From the NCBI RefSeq assembly GCF_018129685.1, contig NZ_JAFCLG010000001.1:992001-1056000 (forward strand): 64,000 nt of DNA, in the 5' to 3' direction. The notes below the pieces were generated by a model. It did not search any database and was not told where the DNA came from. It was given only the letters and a program-made list of their open reading frames with translations. Both the position numbers and the translations under genes were made by a program. This DNA comes from Bradyrhizobium manausense (GTDB lineage: Bacteria; Pseudomonadota; Alphaproteobacteria; Rhizobiales; Xanthobacteraceae). The first letter of the stretch is position 1, and every line of letters starts with the position of its first letter. Shown one piece after another: positions 53,014 through 62,621 of the stretch.

Positions 53014-53886
53014 ATGGACACGATCCATCGTATCGGCGCGACCACGATCACGCGCGTGACCGAACAGCGCGGCCCCGGCTTCGCACCCGCGATGCTGTTT
53101 CCGGATTGGGATCCTCGCGTGCTCGATCAACATCGGGCCCTGCTGATCCCCACCTGCTTCGACGAGGCGCAGAACCGCTTCATCGCCAGCGTTCATACCT
53201 GGGTGCTGAAGACACCACGCCACGTCATGCTGATCGACGGCTGCGGCGGCAACCACAAGAGCAGGCCTTCCCTGCCGCGATTTCACCAGCAGAACCTGCC
53301 CTTCCTGGCGCGGCTCGCCGAGGCCGGCGTCACACCGGACCAGGTCGATTTCGTCTGCTGCACGCATCTTCACGCCGACCATTGCGGCTGGAACACGGAG
53401 CTGCGCGACGGACGCTGGATACCGACCTTCCCCAATGCCAGATATGTTTTCTCCAGGGCCGAGCACGATCACTGGACCGGCCCGGCCGGACAGAGCGGCT
53501 TCAATGCCGGCGTCTTCGCCGACAGCGTCCTGCCCGTGATCGAGGCCGGACAAGCCGAGATCATCGACGGCGACGGCCTGCTCGCGAACGGTCTCGCCGT
53601 GCACGCGACTCCGGGGCATAGTCCGGGCCATGTCGTGTTCGAACTCGTCGATCGCGGTGAGAAAGGCTTGTTCAGCGGAGACGTCATGCATCAGCCGCTC
53701 CAGGTGTTCCAGCCAGACTGGAACAGCGCCTTCTGCGACGATCCGGCGAAGTCGCGCGCATCACGCCGCTGGCTGCTGACACGCGCTGCAGAAGACGGGG
53801 CGAAAGTGTTCACCGCGCATTTCGCGGCAAGCTCGGCCGGCTTCGTGACGCGCAATGGCGATGGTTTTGACTGGCGTTTCGCCTGA
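53014..53886 (+). CDS. MBL fold metallo-hydrolase
   Basis: This 290-residue metallo-beta-lactamase fold protein has the metal motif CTHLHADHCGWNT (HxHxDH), the downstream His in TPGHSPGHVVFEL and Asp in LFSGDVMHQPLQ. It probably hydrolyses a lactone or ester; members near alpha/beta hydrolases are sometimes quorum-quenching or lactonase-like. ATG 53014 has GGAGAG; starts at 52957 and 52975 are also in frame. It is followed by the alpha/beta hydrolase 13 bp away, suggesting one operon. Confidence 0.83.
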   Translation: MDTIHRIGATTITRVTEQRGPGFAPAMLFPDWDPRVLDQHRALLIPTCFDEAQNRFIASVHTWVLKTPRHVMLIDGCGGNHKSRPSLPRFHQQNLPFLARLAEAGVTPDQVDFVCCTHLHADHCGWNTELRDGRWIPTFPNARYVFSRAEHDHWTGPAGQSGFNAGVFADSVLPVIEAGQAEIIDGDGLLANGLAVHATPGHSPGHVVFELVDRGEKGLFSGDVMHQPLQVFQPDWNSAFCDDPAKSRASRRWLLTRAAEDGAKVFTAHFAASSAGFVTRNGDGFDWRFA

Positions 53887-53899
53887 CGGGAGATTTGAG

Positions 53900-54895
53900 A
53901 TGCTGCAGCCACAGGCGGACATCACCTGCGAAGAATTCATGATCCCGAGCGATACCGACGGCATCGCCCTGTTCGTCCGCAACAAGCGGCCTTCGGGCCT
54001 TGCGACGTTCTCGCCGGAGCGGACGCTCCTGTTCGTCGCCGGATCGACTTATCCGGCCTCGACGTCGTTCGACCTGCCGCTCGACGGCATTTCGTGGATG
54101 GATCATCTGGCGCTGCGTGGCTTCGACGTCTATCTCGTCGATGTCAGGGGCTATGGCCGCTCGACCAAGCCCATCGAGATGGCGGCACCGCCGCTCGACC
54201 ACCCGCCGATCGTACGCACGCCCGTCGCGGTCGCCGATGTCGGCGCTGCCGTCACCTTCATCCGCAAGCGGCGCGGGCTCGACCGGATCAACCTGATCGG
54301 CTGGTCCTGGGGCACCACGATCGTGGCGCGTTACACGTCGGACAATCCTGATCATGTCGCCAGGCTGATCCTGATCGCGCCGCAATGGCTGCGCACAACC
54401 CCGAGCGCCGCCGATGCCGGCGGCCCGCTCGGCGCCTACCGCATCGTCGATCGGGCGGCAGCGAAGGCACGCTGGCTCAATGGCGTGCCCGGGGACAAGC
54501 GGACAGCTATCCTCCCGGACGCATGGTTCGAGGCCTGGGCCGAAGCTACGTTTGCCCCATCAGAACTCGGCCCGGATCGGCTGCGCGCGCCAAACGGCAC
54601 CGTGCAGGACAGCCGCGACTTCTGGGCAGCGGGAAAGCCGGTCTACGACCCCGCCGATATCACCGCGCCGGTGCTGATCGTTCACGGCGACCTCGATCGC
54701 GATTGCCCGACCGACATGGCACAAGCCGTGTTCGGAAAGCTGTCGTCCGCCCCGACCCGAAGCTGGGTCGAAATCCGTGACGCCACCCACTCCCCGTTCC
54801 TGGAGACCGGCCGGTGGCAGGTGTTCGACGCTGTCGACGGGTTTCTTGCGGCCGGTGCCGCCCGCAGTCGCGCGGCCCCTGGCGTGGATCGGTGA
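53900..54895 (+). CDS. alpha/beta hydrolase
   Basis: This 331-residue alpha/beta hydrolase fold protein has nucleophile elbow LIGWSWGTTIVARY (G-x-S-x-G), acid in IVHGDLDRDCP and catalytic His in DATHSPFLETG. The N-terminal part lacks a signal peptide, so it is cytoplasmic. Substrate unknown, but pairing with the MBL hydrolase suggests the two act on a shared ester or lactone compound. ATG 53900 has GGGAGAT upstream. Confidence 0.87.
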   Translation: MLQPQADITCEEFMIPSDTDGIALFVRNKRPSGLATFSPERTLLFVAGSTYPASTSFDLPLDGISWMDHLALRGFDVYLVDVRGYGRSTKPIEMAAPPLDHPPIVRTPVAVADVGAAVTFIRKRRGLDRINLIGWSWGTTIVARYTSDNPDHVARLILIAPQWLRTTPSAADAGGPLGAYRIVDRAAAKARWLNGVPGDKRTAILPDAWFEAWAEATFAPSELGPDRLRAPNGTVQDSRDFWAAGKPVYDPADITAPVLIVHGDLDRDCPTDMAQAVFGKLSSAPTRSWVEIRDATHSPFLETGRWQVFDAVDGFLAAGAARSRAAPGVDR

Positions 54896-54907
54896 TGTGG
54901 TCCGGAT

Positions 54908-55564
54908 CTAGCAAGTCTTCTGTTGCAGGTGCTGAATGCAGGTGCAGGTCGTCGTTGCCGGATATTTCACGTCGTAATACGGAAAGCTCGAATTGGCCGG
55001 GCCGTTCGTCGAGCAGCGCGGGAACAGGTAGTAGCTGTCGGACAGCGTCACGGTCCCGCTGATCGTGTAACCGAGGTTCGGCGTATAGGCGTAGGAGACC
55101 TCGCTGAGGATCAGAGAGATGTTGGCGTTGCTGGAGCTCGAGCCGGCGGTGTAGGACGACAAGGTCATCGTCTGTCCCACCGGCCGCGCGCCCGTCGAGC
55201 TCGTCGACTTGCTCCATTGAACCGTCGCCTTGCCGCTGCTGTCGGTGGAGACCTCGGAGACGGTGATCGTGATCAGGGAGTTGCCGTTGGTATCGGTGAC
55301 GGGATAAGGGGCCATGATCGCCGACGATGCCTGCAGAATGCCGTCCATCTGGGACGAGGTCACCTGCGTGTTCTGCGAGATCATGTCGGCGACACTGTGG
55401 GCCGTCGCCGTCACCTTGACGTTCGTGGCCAGCCCGTTGCCGAGCTCGACGCCGCCGACATAGAGCACCAGCATGAACGGAACGATAATGGCGAATTCGG
55501 TCGCCGCTACGCCGCGGTCATCGGTCCACAGGCGCCGTGCGCGAAACGACAGGCCGGCAATCAT
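54908..55564 (-). CDS. TadE/TadG family pseudopilin-like protein
   Basis: This 218-residue protein has an N-terminal short positive region and one hydrophobic segment (DRGVAATEFAIIVPFMLVLYVGG, residues about 16-38) with the ATEFAIIVP phrase of the TadE-like domain. The remainder is Ser/Thr-rich and presumably exported. The C-terminal Cys residues (CTCIQHLQQKTC) could form a disulfide. It probably is a minor pseudopilin of Flp/Tad pili. Its ATG overlaps the stop of the preceding TadE gene (TGATG). Confidence 0.85.
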   Translation of the reverse strand: MIAGLSFRARRLWTDDRGVAATEFAIIVPFMLVLYVGGVELGNGLATNVKVTATAHSVADMISQNTQVTSSQMDGILQASSAIMAPYPVTDTNGNSLITITVSEVSTDSSGKATVQWSKSTSSTGARPVGQTMTLSSYTAGSSSSNANISLILSEVSYAYTPNLGYTISGTVTLSDSYYLFPRCSTNGPANSSFPYYDVKYPATTTCTCIQHLQQKTC

Positions 55565-56124
55565 CAGCTAGCTCCTGGCTCGTTCTGGAACGCGGCGGAC
55601 GACATGATCAGCCGGTTGCCGTTCGAAAGATTGGAGAGGTTGAAACCCAGCGGCCCGAGCATGACCGGCCAGACATACATCACCCGGAGCACGACGATGT
55701 CGCCGGCATTGCCGGGGTTGAATTGCCAGGTGTTGGTGATGTTGCCGTTGCTGTCGAAGGTCAAGGTGGGCATCGCCGTATTCGTCGACGACCACGCGTT
55801 GGCGACCTGCATGTCGATCATCACGCCGCTACAGCTGAACAGGATCACGATCTGGTTGCAGACCGCCTGCTTGAACGTGGACGCCGTCATCTGCTGTGAC
55901 TGCACCTGTCCGGTCATGACCAGGCGCGCCGACTGACGCACCACGGATTCGAGCAACTCCTGGGCGAAGAAAACGAGAAAGGTCTGGATGAGCGCAATGA
56001 GGAGAGCGAGAAACGGCGCGCCGACGAGTGCGAACTCGACGGCCGTGGCGCCCTTGTCGTCCCGGGCGAAGGCGGCACGGCGATTGCGGCGTCTTGTCCT
56101 CGATGCGGCGCTCAGTCCGAACAT
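55564..56124 (-). CDS. TadE family minor pseudopilin-like protein
   Basis: This 186-residue protein is similar in design to the downstream gene: a basic leader, then DDKGATAVEFALVGAPFLALLIALIQTFLVFFAQ (residues about 22-55), with the conserved ATAVEFALV of TadE. The rest is polar. Gene order and tight spacing (9 bp after TadG, 1-nt overlap with the next TadE) show one operon of three. Other tad genes (ATPase, outer-membrane secretin, flp) are not in the window. Confidence 0.87.
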   Translation of the reverse strand: MFGLSAASRTRRRNRRAAFARDDKGATAVEFALVGAPFLALLIALIQTFLVFFAQELLESVVRQSARLVMTGQVQSQQMTASTFKQAVCNQIVILFSCSGVMIDMQVANAWSSTNTAMPTLTFDSNGNITNTWQFNPGNAGDIVVLRVMYVWPVMLGPLGFNLSNLSNGNRLIMSSAAFQNEPGAS

Positions 56125-56133
56125 GGGCTTTCC

Positions 56134-57558
56134 TTACTGAACGAGGCTGGCCGTGCTGGACGCGACCTTGATGAAGAGGTTCGTCAGCGCCGTGGAAATG
56201 TCGCCACCGTTCTGCACGTCGGCGAACAGGCCGGGCGAAGCGCAGGATTGCAGCCGCTGCGCGATCGTGCCGGTGGAGGACGAAGGATTGTTGAATTGCG
56301 AGATGCGGCTCTGATACCAGGAATCCGACAATTGCAGATACTCGGTGTAGAGGATCGCGATGCGAATGCCGCGGTTCTTGATGGTCGTGCAGACCGTCGT
56401 GTCGAGCGGTTGCTGACAGCGCAGATACGTGCTGTTCGCCGACGGAAGCGCATAGGTGGCATTGGGGTCACAGCTGCCTCCCGCCTTCGGGATGAGCTTG
56501 TCGTCGACGCCGTCCGTGACGAGGAAGATGACCTCCTGCGGCGTGTCGCCCTGCTGATTGGTGCCGGTGCCCGGCGCAGGCATCAGGTTGTTGATGCTCG
56601 TCAGCCCGCCCGAGATATCCGTGCCGAAGTCGGTGGTATAGGTACAAGCACCTTTGCTATCGACGACCGGGCAATTCTGGTGGTCGACCGTCAGCAGCGA
56701 AATATTGGAGATCTTCGTGCCGGCGGTGCTCGGGGTCGTCAACGTCTGGATCGTGTTCAGATTGTAGTCGAAGGTGTAGATCGCCGCCTTGTAGGTCGTA
56801 TTGTTGATCGCCGACATGCACTGCATGACGCCGCCCGACGTACCTGACTGCGGGCATGTCCACGGGCCGACGAGCAATTGCGTGACGGCATTCTGTACGA
56901 GATCGATTCGCAGCGTGATGTTGTTGGCACGCGCGACCGTCAGATTGTCCTTGTTCGAAGAGCTCGGAGCCTTGTTGTTGGGATTTGCCTCATGGCAGGC
57001 GAAGGCGCAATTCGCCGCATAGGAGGGCTGGTTCTTCGTCGCCGCGATCATGTTGTTGATGTCGGTCTGCGTCGCGGCGAGCGCCATCGACGGAGAATCG
57101 TCCAGCAACATGTAGAAATTCATGTTGGGCGCGCTGGAAGCCTTCGCAGTCGCCGAGCCGGAAATCTGCCAGGTGCCCTTGCCGAGCACGCCGGGGAAAT
57201 TGTTGATCGACTGCGCGGTGTACGCAACGGTGATGGTCCGCGAGAGCCCGGAGTCGGTGACATTGATCGTGGGTGTCGGGACCGTCGAAAGACCGGGAAG
57301 GTTCGCCTTGGCCGCGAATACCGCCGCCGCGGTCGCCTGGACGACGCTGTCGTCCGATTGCGTCAGCATCGCCGGCCTGACCGCCGCGATGGCCGCTGCG
57401 TCGGCGGCCGCGTTCAACTGCTCCTGCTTTCGCAGAGCCAGCGTGTAGTCGAGCGCCATGCCCAGCAGGAAGATGATGGGGACCAGCATGAGCGCGAAGA
57501 TGATGGCGACGTTGGCCTTCCGATCTCTCGCGAAACGATGCACTATGCGGCGGAGCAT
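56134..57558 (-). CDS. TadG-like pilus protein with VWA domain
   Basis: This 474-residue protein has the N-terminal membrane segment KANVAIIFALMLVPIIFLLGMALDYT and the phrase EQLNAAADAAAIAAVR of the TadG N-terminus. The large exported region is a von Willebrand A domain with FYMLLDDSPSMALAATQ as its metal site (D-x-S-x-S) and IFLVTDGVDDKLIP as the second acidic motif. There are several Cys pairs for disulfides. It probably lies at the cell surface or inner-membrane base of Flp pili. It begins at ATG 57558 with MLRRIVHRF; an upstream start adds residues with no membrane logic. Confidence 0.88.
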   Translation of the reverse strand: MLRRIVHRFARDRKANVAIIFALMLVPIIFLLGMALDYTLALRKQEQLNAAADAAAIAAVRPAMLTQSDDSVVQATAAAVFAAKANLPGLSTVPTPTINVTDSGLSRTITVAYTAQSINNFPGVLGKGTWQISGSATAKASSAPNMNFYMLLDDSPSMALAATQTDINNMIAATKNQPSYAANCAFACHEANPNNKAPSSSNKDNLTVARANNITLRIDLVQNAVTQLLVGPWTCPQSGTSGGVMQCMSAINNTTYKAAIYTFDYNLNTIQTLTTPSTAGTKISNISLLTVDHQNCPVVDSKGACTYTTDFGTDISGGLTSINNLMPAPGTGTNQQGDTPQEVIFLVTDGVDDKLIPKAGGSCDPNATYALPSANSTYLRCQQPLDTTVCTTIKNRGIRIAILYTEYLQLSDSWYQSRISQFNNPSSSTGTIAQRLQSCASPGLFADVQNGGDISTALTNLFIKVASSTASLVQ

Positions 57559-57829
57559 GAACCTTGATCCTGAATACCGTCGCTGCGGTAAGACACGTCC
57601 CTGGATTGGTGCGGACGAACGTGATGGGCCGACTTCGTCGCCGGTCACTTTCGCCCGTCAGCGGACGGAACTATGGATTTGCGCTCCTTACTCAAAACTT
57701 GCGGAAATTCTTAAACACGGTGCGGATTGGGTGCTGCTGTGTCAGATTGAGACCGCATCGTTAATGGCGACTAAATGCGACCGCCGAGCTTCCGGCATGG
57801 CTGGTACGGGAAAACTGACGTCGGCGTTC

Positions 57830-57847
57830 GCCGAGCGCACGCTCGGC
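57830..57847. terminator. perfect hairpin in the gap downstream of the DUF900 gene
   Basis: GCCGAGCG-CA-CGCTCGGC, an 8-bp stem with a 2-nt loop, lies just beyond the DUF900 hydrolase stop at 57868. It lacks a T-run, so it is at best a weak terminator. The rest of 57559-57829 has no recognised gene and presumably carries the tad promoter. Confidence 0.3.
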
Positions 57848-57867
57848 ATCAAGATGCCAGCGCCGCG

Positions 57868-58962
57868 CTAGCGGGAGGCCGTTCGGGCCGCGTCCTCGCC
57901 GAGCTGCTGGCCTTGCGCGAGCCTCTGCCTGATCATCACCATGACGGAACTCACCTCGCTCATGGCTCTGGAGTGCGCCTCGTCCCCGCCCAGATGCGTG
58001 AGGTCGAACACCTGAATCTTCTGCTGCGCCAGCGTGCTTCTATACGGCTCTTCCTGCGGATTGATGTCGCCGAGGCGCGTTGTCCCTCCGGCAAGCGACT
58101 TCGATACTTTGAGAGCAACATCGTCCTGGGACAGGAACAGTCCTATGCGCGGACGCATGGACCCGGCAGGCCCGACCAGGCTGATGAACTCGTCAAACCC
58201 GATGTCGGGCGCGACAAGCGCGACATTCTTCAGCTTCGATGCCGTTCGGCCGCGTGGAGCCGTGCTCCGCAGTGCGTCCAGCGTCACCAGGCAGCCCATG
58301 GAATGGCAGACGAACGTGATCTCCTTGATGGCGGGATTGGCGTTCACGGTCTCGACGAGCTCGGCCAGCGCCGCGCCCGATTGTCCTGCGACCTTGCGGT
58401 CGTGGTCGTAGGAACCGAGGTTTCCCGCGCCCTGTGATGGCCATGAAAACAGGACGGGAATGACGGGAAGCCGGCCGTCGTGAACAAACTGCGCATAGCG
58501 ATACACCGCATCGTCGAAACGGTTGTTGAAGCCATGAACGAACACCATCGCCTTGTTCAGACGCCTGGACTTTGCCGCGCTGGTGACGGCAGCATTGAAT
58601 TCGGCGCGATCGAGGTAGCCCGCCGATGCCGTGACAAACTCCTTGCGCGGATCGCCGGGGGGCGACAGCGGCCACTGGATTTCACCAACCGTCCGCGACC
58701 CATCCGGCGGAATGGACACCGTCACCTGGGCATAACCCATCTCGCGCGACGGCTCGCGGCTGAACATCTCGCCGGGATCGTTGCTCGATCGTGCGCGCGT
58801 CGTTCCAATGAGGATCGGAACTTGGGTGGTCGCTTCGACGGCCTCGCTGCTCGGGACGAGCACGCCTTGCAGGGGGCGCATCGTGCAGGAAACGCAAGCC
58901 GGAATCGTCAGCGCGGTAACAACAATTTTCAGAAACGCAACGATCAGGCCCCGCGGTGGCAT
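57868..58962 (-). CDS. DUF900 family alpha/beta hydrolase, exported/lipoprotein-like
   Basis: This 364-residue protein has an N-terminal hydrophobic leader (GLIVAFLKIVVTALTIPA) with Cys23 and Cys26, and a possible but atypical lipobox. The hydrolase core has VFVHGFNNRFDDAVYRYAQ and the elbow TFVCHSMGCLVTLDAL, in which the usual first Gly of G-x-S-x-G is Cys. The DUF900 phrase KNVALVAPDIGFDEF and the C-terminal FDLTHLGGDEAHSRAMS (His) follow. It is a periplasmic/outer-envelope esterase-like enzyme of unknown substrate. ATG 58962 has GGAGGAGAG upstream; the longer frame to 59526 is not credible. Confidence 0.8.
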   Translation of the reverse strand: MPPRGLIVAFLKIVVTALTIPACVSCTMRPLQGVLVPSSEAVEATTQVPILIGTTRARSSNDPGEMFSREPSREMGYAQVTVSIPPDGSRTVGEIQWPLSPPGDPRKEFVTASAGYLDRAEFNAAVTSAAKSRRLNKAMVFVHGFNNRFDDAVYRYAQFVHDGRLPVIPVLFSWPSQGAGNLGSYDHDRKVAGQSGAALAELVETVNANPAIKEITFVCHSMGCLVTLDALRSTAPRGRTASKLKNVALVAPDIGFDEFISLVGPAGSMRPRIGLFLSQDDVALKVSKSLAGGTTRLGDINPQEEPYRSTLAQQKIQVFDLTHLGGDEAHSRAMSEVSSVMVMIRQRLAQGQQLGEDAARTASR

Positions 58963-59247
58963 CCAGCTCTCCTCCCGGCGTACGCCTTGCGGTCCGCAAC
59001 GGTCTTTGTCGGCGCTTCTTGCGGGCCTCGGTCTCGGTCGGGCCGCGGGTGCATTCAGCAGCAAAACGGGCCGTGTGCAATTCCTGTTGATACAGATCAA
59101 TGATCCGGACCGGGCGACCGACCTCTGTCGTATCAGGGCAATCGCATATAGATTTCGCGAGGACCGCGGGCTTGCTCCGCCTCTCCCGCTTGCGGGCAGG
59201 GGCAATCGCAGATGACCTTTCCAAGATTTAAGCAGGCCGTTCCCTGA

Positions 59248-59333
59248 CGTCGTGGCCGGGCCTGTCCCGGCCATCCACGACCTTTCCCGCAGCACGAAGA
59301 ACGTGGATGCCCGGGACAAGCCCGGGCATGACG
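59248..59333. repeat. palindromic repeat (family B)
   Basis: The outer arms CGTCGTGGCCGGGCCTGTC / GACAAGCCCGGGCATGACG, with inner ATCCACG / CGTGGAT. It occupies the middle of the 58963-59546 gap, where no gene is recognised. There are also short GCAATCGCA-type repeats at 59140-59210 and 59370-59390. Confidence 0.82.
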
Positions 59334-59546
59334 AGTTTGCGGCCCGAGCGTCTCCAACCAACGCAATCCGCCATGCGATTGCCCTGCGTATCAGGGCTAT
59401 GGCGTTTCCTGGTTCTGTGCGATCGCGACCTCCGACATCCAGAACCCCGGCGCTGCCAACAGAATAGACTTCACGGCCCAAACGTGGACAATGGTCCCCA
59501 AGCGCTTCGCGCGCAGTGCACACCAAGATGCGCCAGAGGAAACACG

Positions 59547-61022
59547 ATGCCGACCGCCTTCCCGTCGCCCATCCCCACCATTCCGACCGCTCCCCTGACT
59601 GCCGAGCTCCGCGACGCGTTACGCGCGATCGTGGGCGAGAAAGGCTTCATCGAGGACGAGCACGGCAAGCAGCCGTTCGTCACGGACTGGCGCGGCGTGC
59701 TGTCCGGCAGCGCCGGCGCCGTCGTACGGCCCGGCAGCACCGAGGAGGTCGCCAAGGTGGTCCGGCTTTGCAATGCGCACGGCGTCGCGATCGTGCCCCA
59801 GGGCGGCAACACCGGACTGATGGGTGGTGCCACGCCCTGGCCGGCGCATACCGGCATCGTGCTGTCGCTCGGCCGGATGAACCGCGTGCTCGACATCGAT
59901 CCCGTCGGTTATACGATGACGGTCGAGGCCGGCTGCGTGCTGCAGACCCTGCAGGAGACGGCGGCTGCTCAAGACCGGTTCCTTCCGCTCAGCCTCGGTG
60001 CCCAGGGCTCCTGCATGATCGGCGGCAATCTGTCGACCAACGCCGGCGGCGTCCAGGTGCTGCGCTACGGCAATGCGCGCAACCTGGTGATGGGGCTCGA
60101 GGTGGTGCTGCCCAATGGCGATGTCTGGGACGGATTGCGCGCGCTGAAGAAGGACAACACGGGCTACGACCTCAAGCACCTTTTCATGGGCGCCGAAGGG
60201 ACATTGGGCATCATCACCAAGGCCGTGCTCAAGCTGTGGCCGGCGCCCAAGGACGTCAGCACGGCGTGGCTGGCGGTGCGCGATCCCCGCGCAGCGCTGG
60301 AGATTCTGTCCGAGGCGCATGCGGCCTCCGAGGACAATGTCGGCTCCTGCGAACTGTTGAGCCGCGCGGCCGTCGACCTCGTGATGCGCCACATTCCCGG
60401 CGTCCAGGATCCGCTCAAGGCGGATACGCCGTGGTACCTGCTGCTTGAATGGTCGTCCTCACGCCCACGGCAGCATGGCGCCGATGGCATGTCCGAAAAG
60501 CTGGAGGCGTTTCTCGAAGGCCAGCTCGAGGCCGGCCGCGTGCTGGATGCCACCATCGCACAAACCGTCAGTCAATCGCGCAACATGTGGCGCATCCGGG
60601 AGGCCATGGCCGAGGCCTCGCGCGCCGAGGGCCCCGGCATCAGCTACGACATCTCGGTGGCGATCTCCAAAATCCCCGACTTCATCGACAAGGGGCTCAA
60701 GGCTTCGCTCGAGATTCTCCCGAGCATTCGCCCCTATCCGCTGGGGCACATCGGCGACGGCAATCTGCACTTCTCGTTCATGGGGCCCATCGGCATGGAT
60801 CAGCAGACGCTGAACCAATACGCCGCCGCCATCACGCGGGCCGTGAACGATCTCGTCACCTCCATGGGCGGCTCGATCTCGGCCGAGCACGGCATCGGCA
60901 TCGAAAAGCTCGACGAGCTCAGCCACTACCGCTCCAAGACCGAGCTCGACATCATGCGCACCATCAAGCGCGCGCTCGACCCGCAGAACATCATGAATCC
61001 GGGCAAGGTGCTGCGGGTGTGA
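59547..61022 (+). CDS. FAD-linked D-2-hydroxyacid dehydrogenase (D-lactate/D-2-hydroxyglutarate type)
   Basis: This 491-residue FAD_binding_4 flavoprotein has the FAD domain motif VRPGSTEEVAKVVRLC and PQGGNTGLMGGATP, followed by GGNLSTNAGGVQVLRYGNARNLVMGLEVVLPNG. The C-terminal FAD-oxidase domain has GHIGDGNLHFSFMGP (metal-binding His) and AEHGIGIEKL. It probably oxidises D-2-hydroxyacids such as D-2-hydroxyglutarate or D-lactate at the membrane or cytoplasm. ATG 59547 has GAGGAAAC. The substrate cannot be chosen by sequence. It converges on the carboxylase gene. Confidence 0.88.
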   Translation: MPTAFPSPIPTIPTAPLTAELRDALRAIVGEKGFIEDEHGKQPFVTDWRGVLSGSAGAVVRPGSTEEVAKVVRLCNAHGVAIVPQGGNTGLMGGATPWPAHTGIVLSLGRMNRVLDIDPVGYTMTVEAGCVLQTLQETAAAQDRFLPLSLGAQGSCMIGGNLSTNAGGVQVLRYGNARNLVMGLEVVLPNGDVWDGLRALKKDNTGYDLKHLFMGAEGTLGIITKAVLKLWPAPKDVSTAWLAVRDPRAALEILSEAHAASEDNVGSCELLSRAAVDLVMRHIPGVQDPLKADTPWYLLLEWSSSRPRQHGADGMSEKLEAFLEGQLEAGRVLDATIAQTVSQSRNMWRIREAMAEASRAEGPGISYDISVAISKIPDFIDKGLKASLEILPSIRPYPLGHIGDGNLHFSFMGPIGMDQQTLNQYAAAITRAVNDLVTSMGGSISAEHGIGIEKLDELSHYRSKTELDIMRTIKRALDPQNIMNPGKVLRV

Positions 61023-61061
61023 CTCGTCACCACGAGCGCGGCCCGCAACGACGAGGAGAGA

Positions 61062-62621
61062 TCACGGCCTGATCGAGAAATTCTCCGCCGGCCCTGCCTT
61101 CCGCAGTGGCTCTGCCAGCCTGGCGAACTCGCACAGCAGCGACCTTGTCTTCCTGGGATCGATGATCTCCTCGACCCAGAATTTTTCGGCCGAGCGGAAC
61201 GGCGAGCGCAGCTTGTTCAGCCGCTCCTCGATCTCCTTCAGCTTGGCCGCCTTGTCCTCGGCCGCGTCGATATCGGCGCGGTAGGCGGCCTCGATGCCGC
61301 CTTCGAGCGGCAGCGAGCCCCAATAGGCCGAGGGCCAGGCGTAGCGGATCGAGAAGCGGTCGGCGGGCTGATGCACGACGCCCGCAACACCGAAGGCGTT
61401 ACGCAGGATCACCGTGCACCAGGGCACGGTGGTCTGGTTCACCGCCGCCATGGCGCGGACGCCGTGACGAATGGTCGCCGCCTTCTCGGCGTCGAGGCCG
61501 ATCATGAATCCGGGGCAGTCCATGAGATAGACGATCGGCAGGTGGAAGGTCTCGGCGAAATCCACCCAGCGCACCACCTTCTGACAGGCATCCGCCGTCC
61601 AGGAGCCGCCATAGTGGAAGCTGTCGCTGGCGAGGACCATCACGGCCCTGCCCTCGAGCCGCGCCAGACCGACGATGACAGGCTTGCCGAAATTGCCGGC
61701 GACCTCGAAGAACGAGCCCTTGTCGACGACCGATTCAATGATCGGCCTGACCTTGTAGACCTGCTTGCGGTTGCGCGGCACCGCCTTCATCAGCGCTTCA
61801 TCCGTACGCTCCGGATTGTCGATGCACGGCAGGGTCGGCGGCAGGTCGTAGACCGACGACGGCAGATAGGAGAGGAAACGCCGCGCGCAGGCAAAGGCCT
61901 CCTCCTCGGTGTCGACAGCATGATCGACCGCACCGGCCTTGGTCTGGATGTCGGCGCCGCCGAGCTCTTCCTTCGAGAGGTCCTGGCCAAGCGCCTTGAC
62001 CACCGGCGGGCCCGCGACGAACATCGCGGACTTCCGCGTCATGATCGAATAGTGGCTCGCAGCAAGACGCGCGGCCCCCAGGCCCGCGACCGAACCGAGG
62101 CCAAGCGCGACGACAGGCACGCGCGACAGATTCTCGGTGGTGAAGCGGTACCAGCGCGTGCCCCCGATGCCGCCCGGCAGGTTCGCCGCACCCTTGGTCT
62201 CGATGGTCTTGACCGAGCCGCCGCCGCCGGAGCCCTCGATAATGCGGACGATGGGCAGACGGAAGTCGTGCGCCATCTCCTCCGCCATCAGGGGCTTGGC
62301 CGAGATCGACGCATCCGCCGAGCCGCCACGCACGGTGAAATCGTCACCGACCACGACGACCGTGCGGCCGTCGATACGCGCACGGCCGAACACGCAGTTC
62401 GCCGGCGTCAGGTTTTTCAGCTCGCCCGTGGGATCGTACTCACCGATGCCGGAGACGGCACCGATCTCGTGGAAGCTGTTCTTGTCGATCAGTTTGTCGA
62501 TGCGTTCCCGAACAGTCAGCCGGCCCTGGTCATGCTGTCGCTTGACCTTGTCAACGCCGCCCATCTCCCGCGCGAAGGCTTCGCGCCGGGCGAGCTCGTC
62601 GAGTTCCGGCTTCCAGTTCAT
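61062..62621 (-). CDS. acyl-CoA carboxylase carboxyltransferase (beta) subunit
   Basis: This 519-residue carboxyltransferase is of the propionyl/methylcrotonyl-CoA carboxylase type, with both N- and C-terminal crotonase-like halves. GGADIQTKAGAVDHAVDTEEEAF and VYLMDCPGFMIGLDAEKAATIRHGVRAMAAV are recognisable, the latter carrying the second CoA-binding half. It works with a biotin carboxylase and biotin carrier. The biotin carrier gene at 63621 is its natural partner, but it is frame-disrupted. It begins at ATG 62621 within the end of the IclR gene (71-nt overlap), with GGAGGGAG upstream. Confidence 0.88.
   Translation of the reverse strand: MNWKPELDELARREAFAREMGGVDKVKRQHDQGRLTVRERIDKLIDKNSFHEIGAVSGIGEYDPTGELKNLTPANCVFGRARIDGRTVVVVGDDFTVRGGSADASISAKPLMAEEMAHDFRLPIVRIIEGSGGGGSVKTIETKGAANLPGGIGGTRWYRFTTENLSRVPVVALGLGSVAGLGAARLAASHYSIMTRKSAMFVAGPPVVKALGQDLSKEELGGADIQTKAGAVDHAVDTEEEAFACARRFLSYLPSSVYDLPPTLPCIDNPERTDEALMKAVPRNRKQVYKVRPIIESVVDKGSFFEVAGNFGKPVIVGLARLEGRAVMVLASDSFHYGGSWTADACQKVVRWVDFAETFHLPIVYLMDCPGFMIGLDAEKAATIRHGVRAMAAVNQTTVPWCTVILRNAFGVAGVVHQPADRFSIRYAWPSAYWGSLPLEGGIEAAYRADIDAAEDKAAKLKEIEERLNKLRSPFRSAEKFWVEEIIDPRKTRSLLCEFARLAEPLRKAGPAENFSIRP

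Noticed and set aside
57830..57847. Strong terminator call for the DUF900 gene
   Set aside because: The stem is perfect but only 8 bp and without a T-run; kept only as a low-confidence feature.
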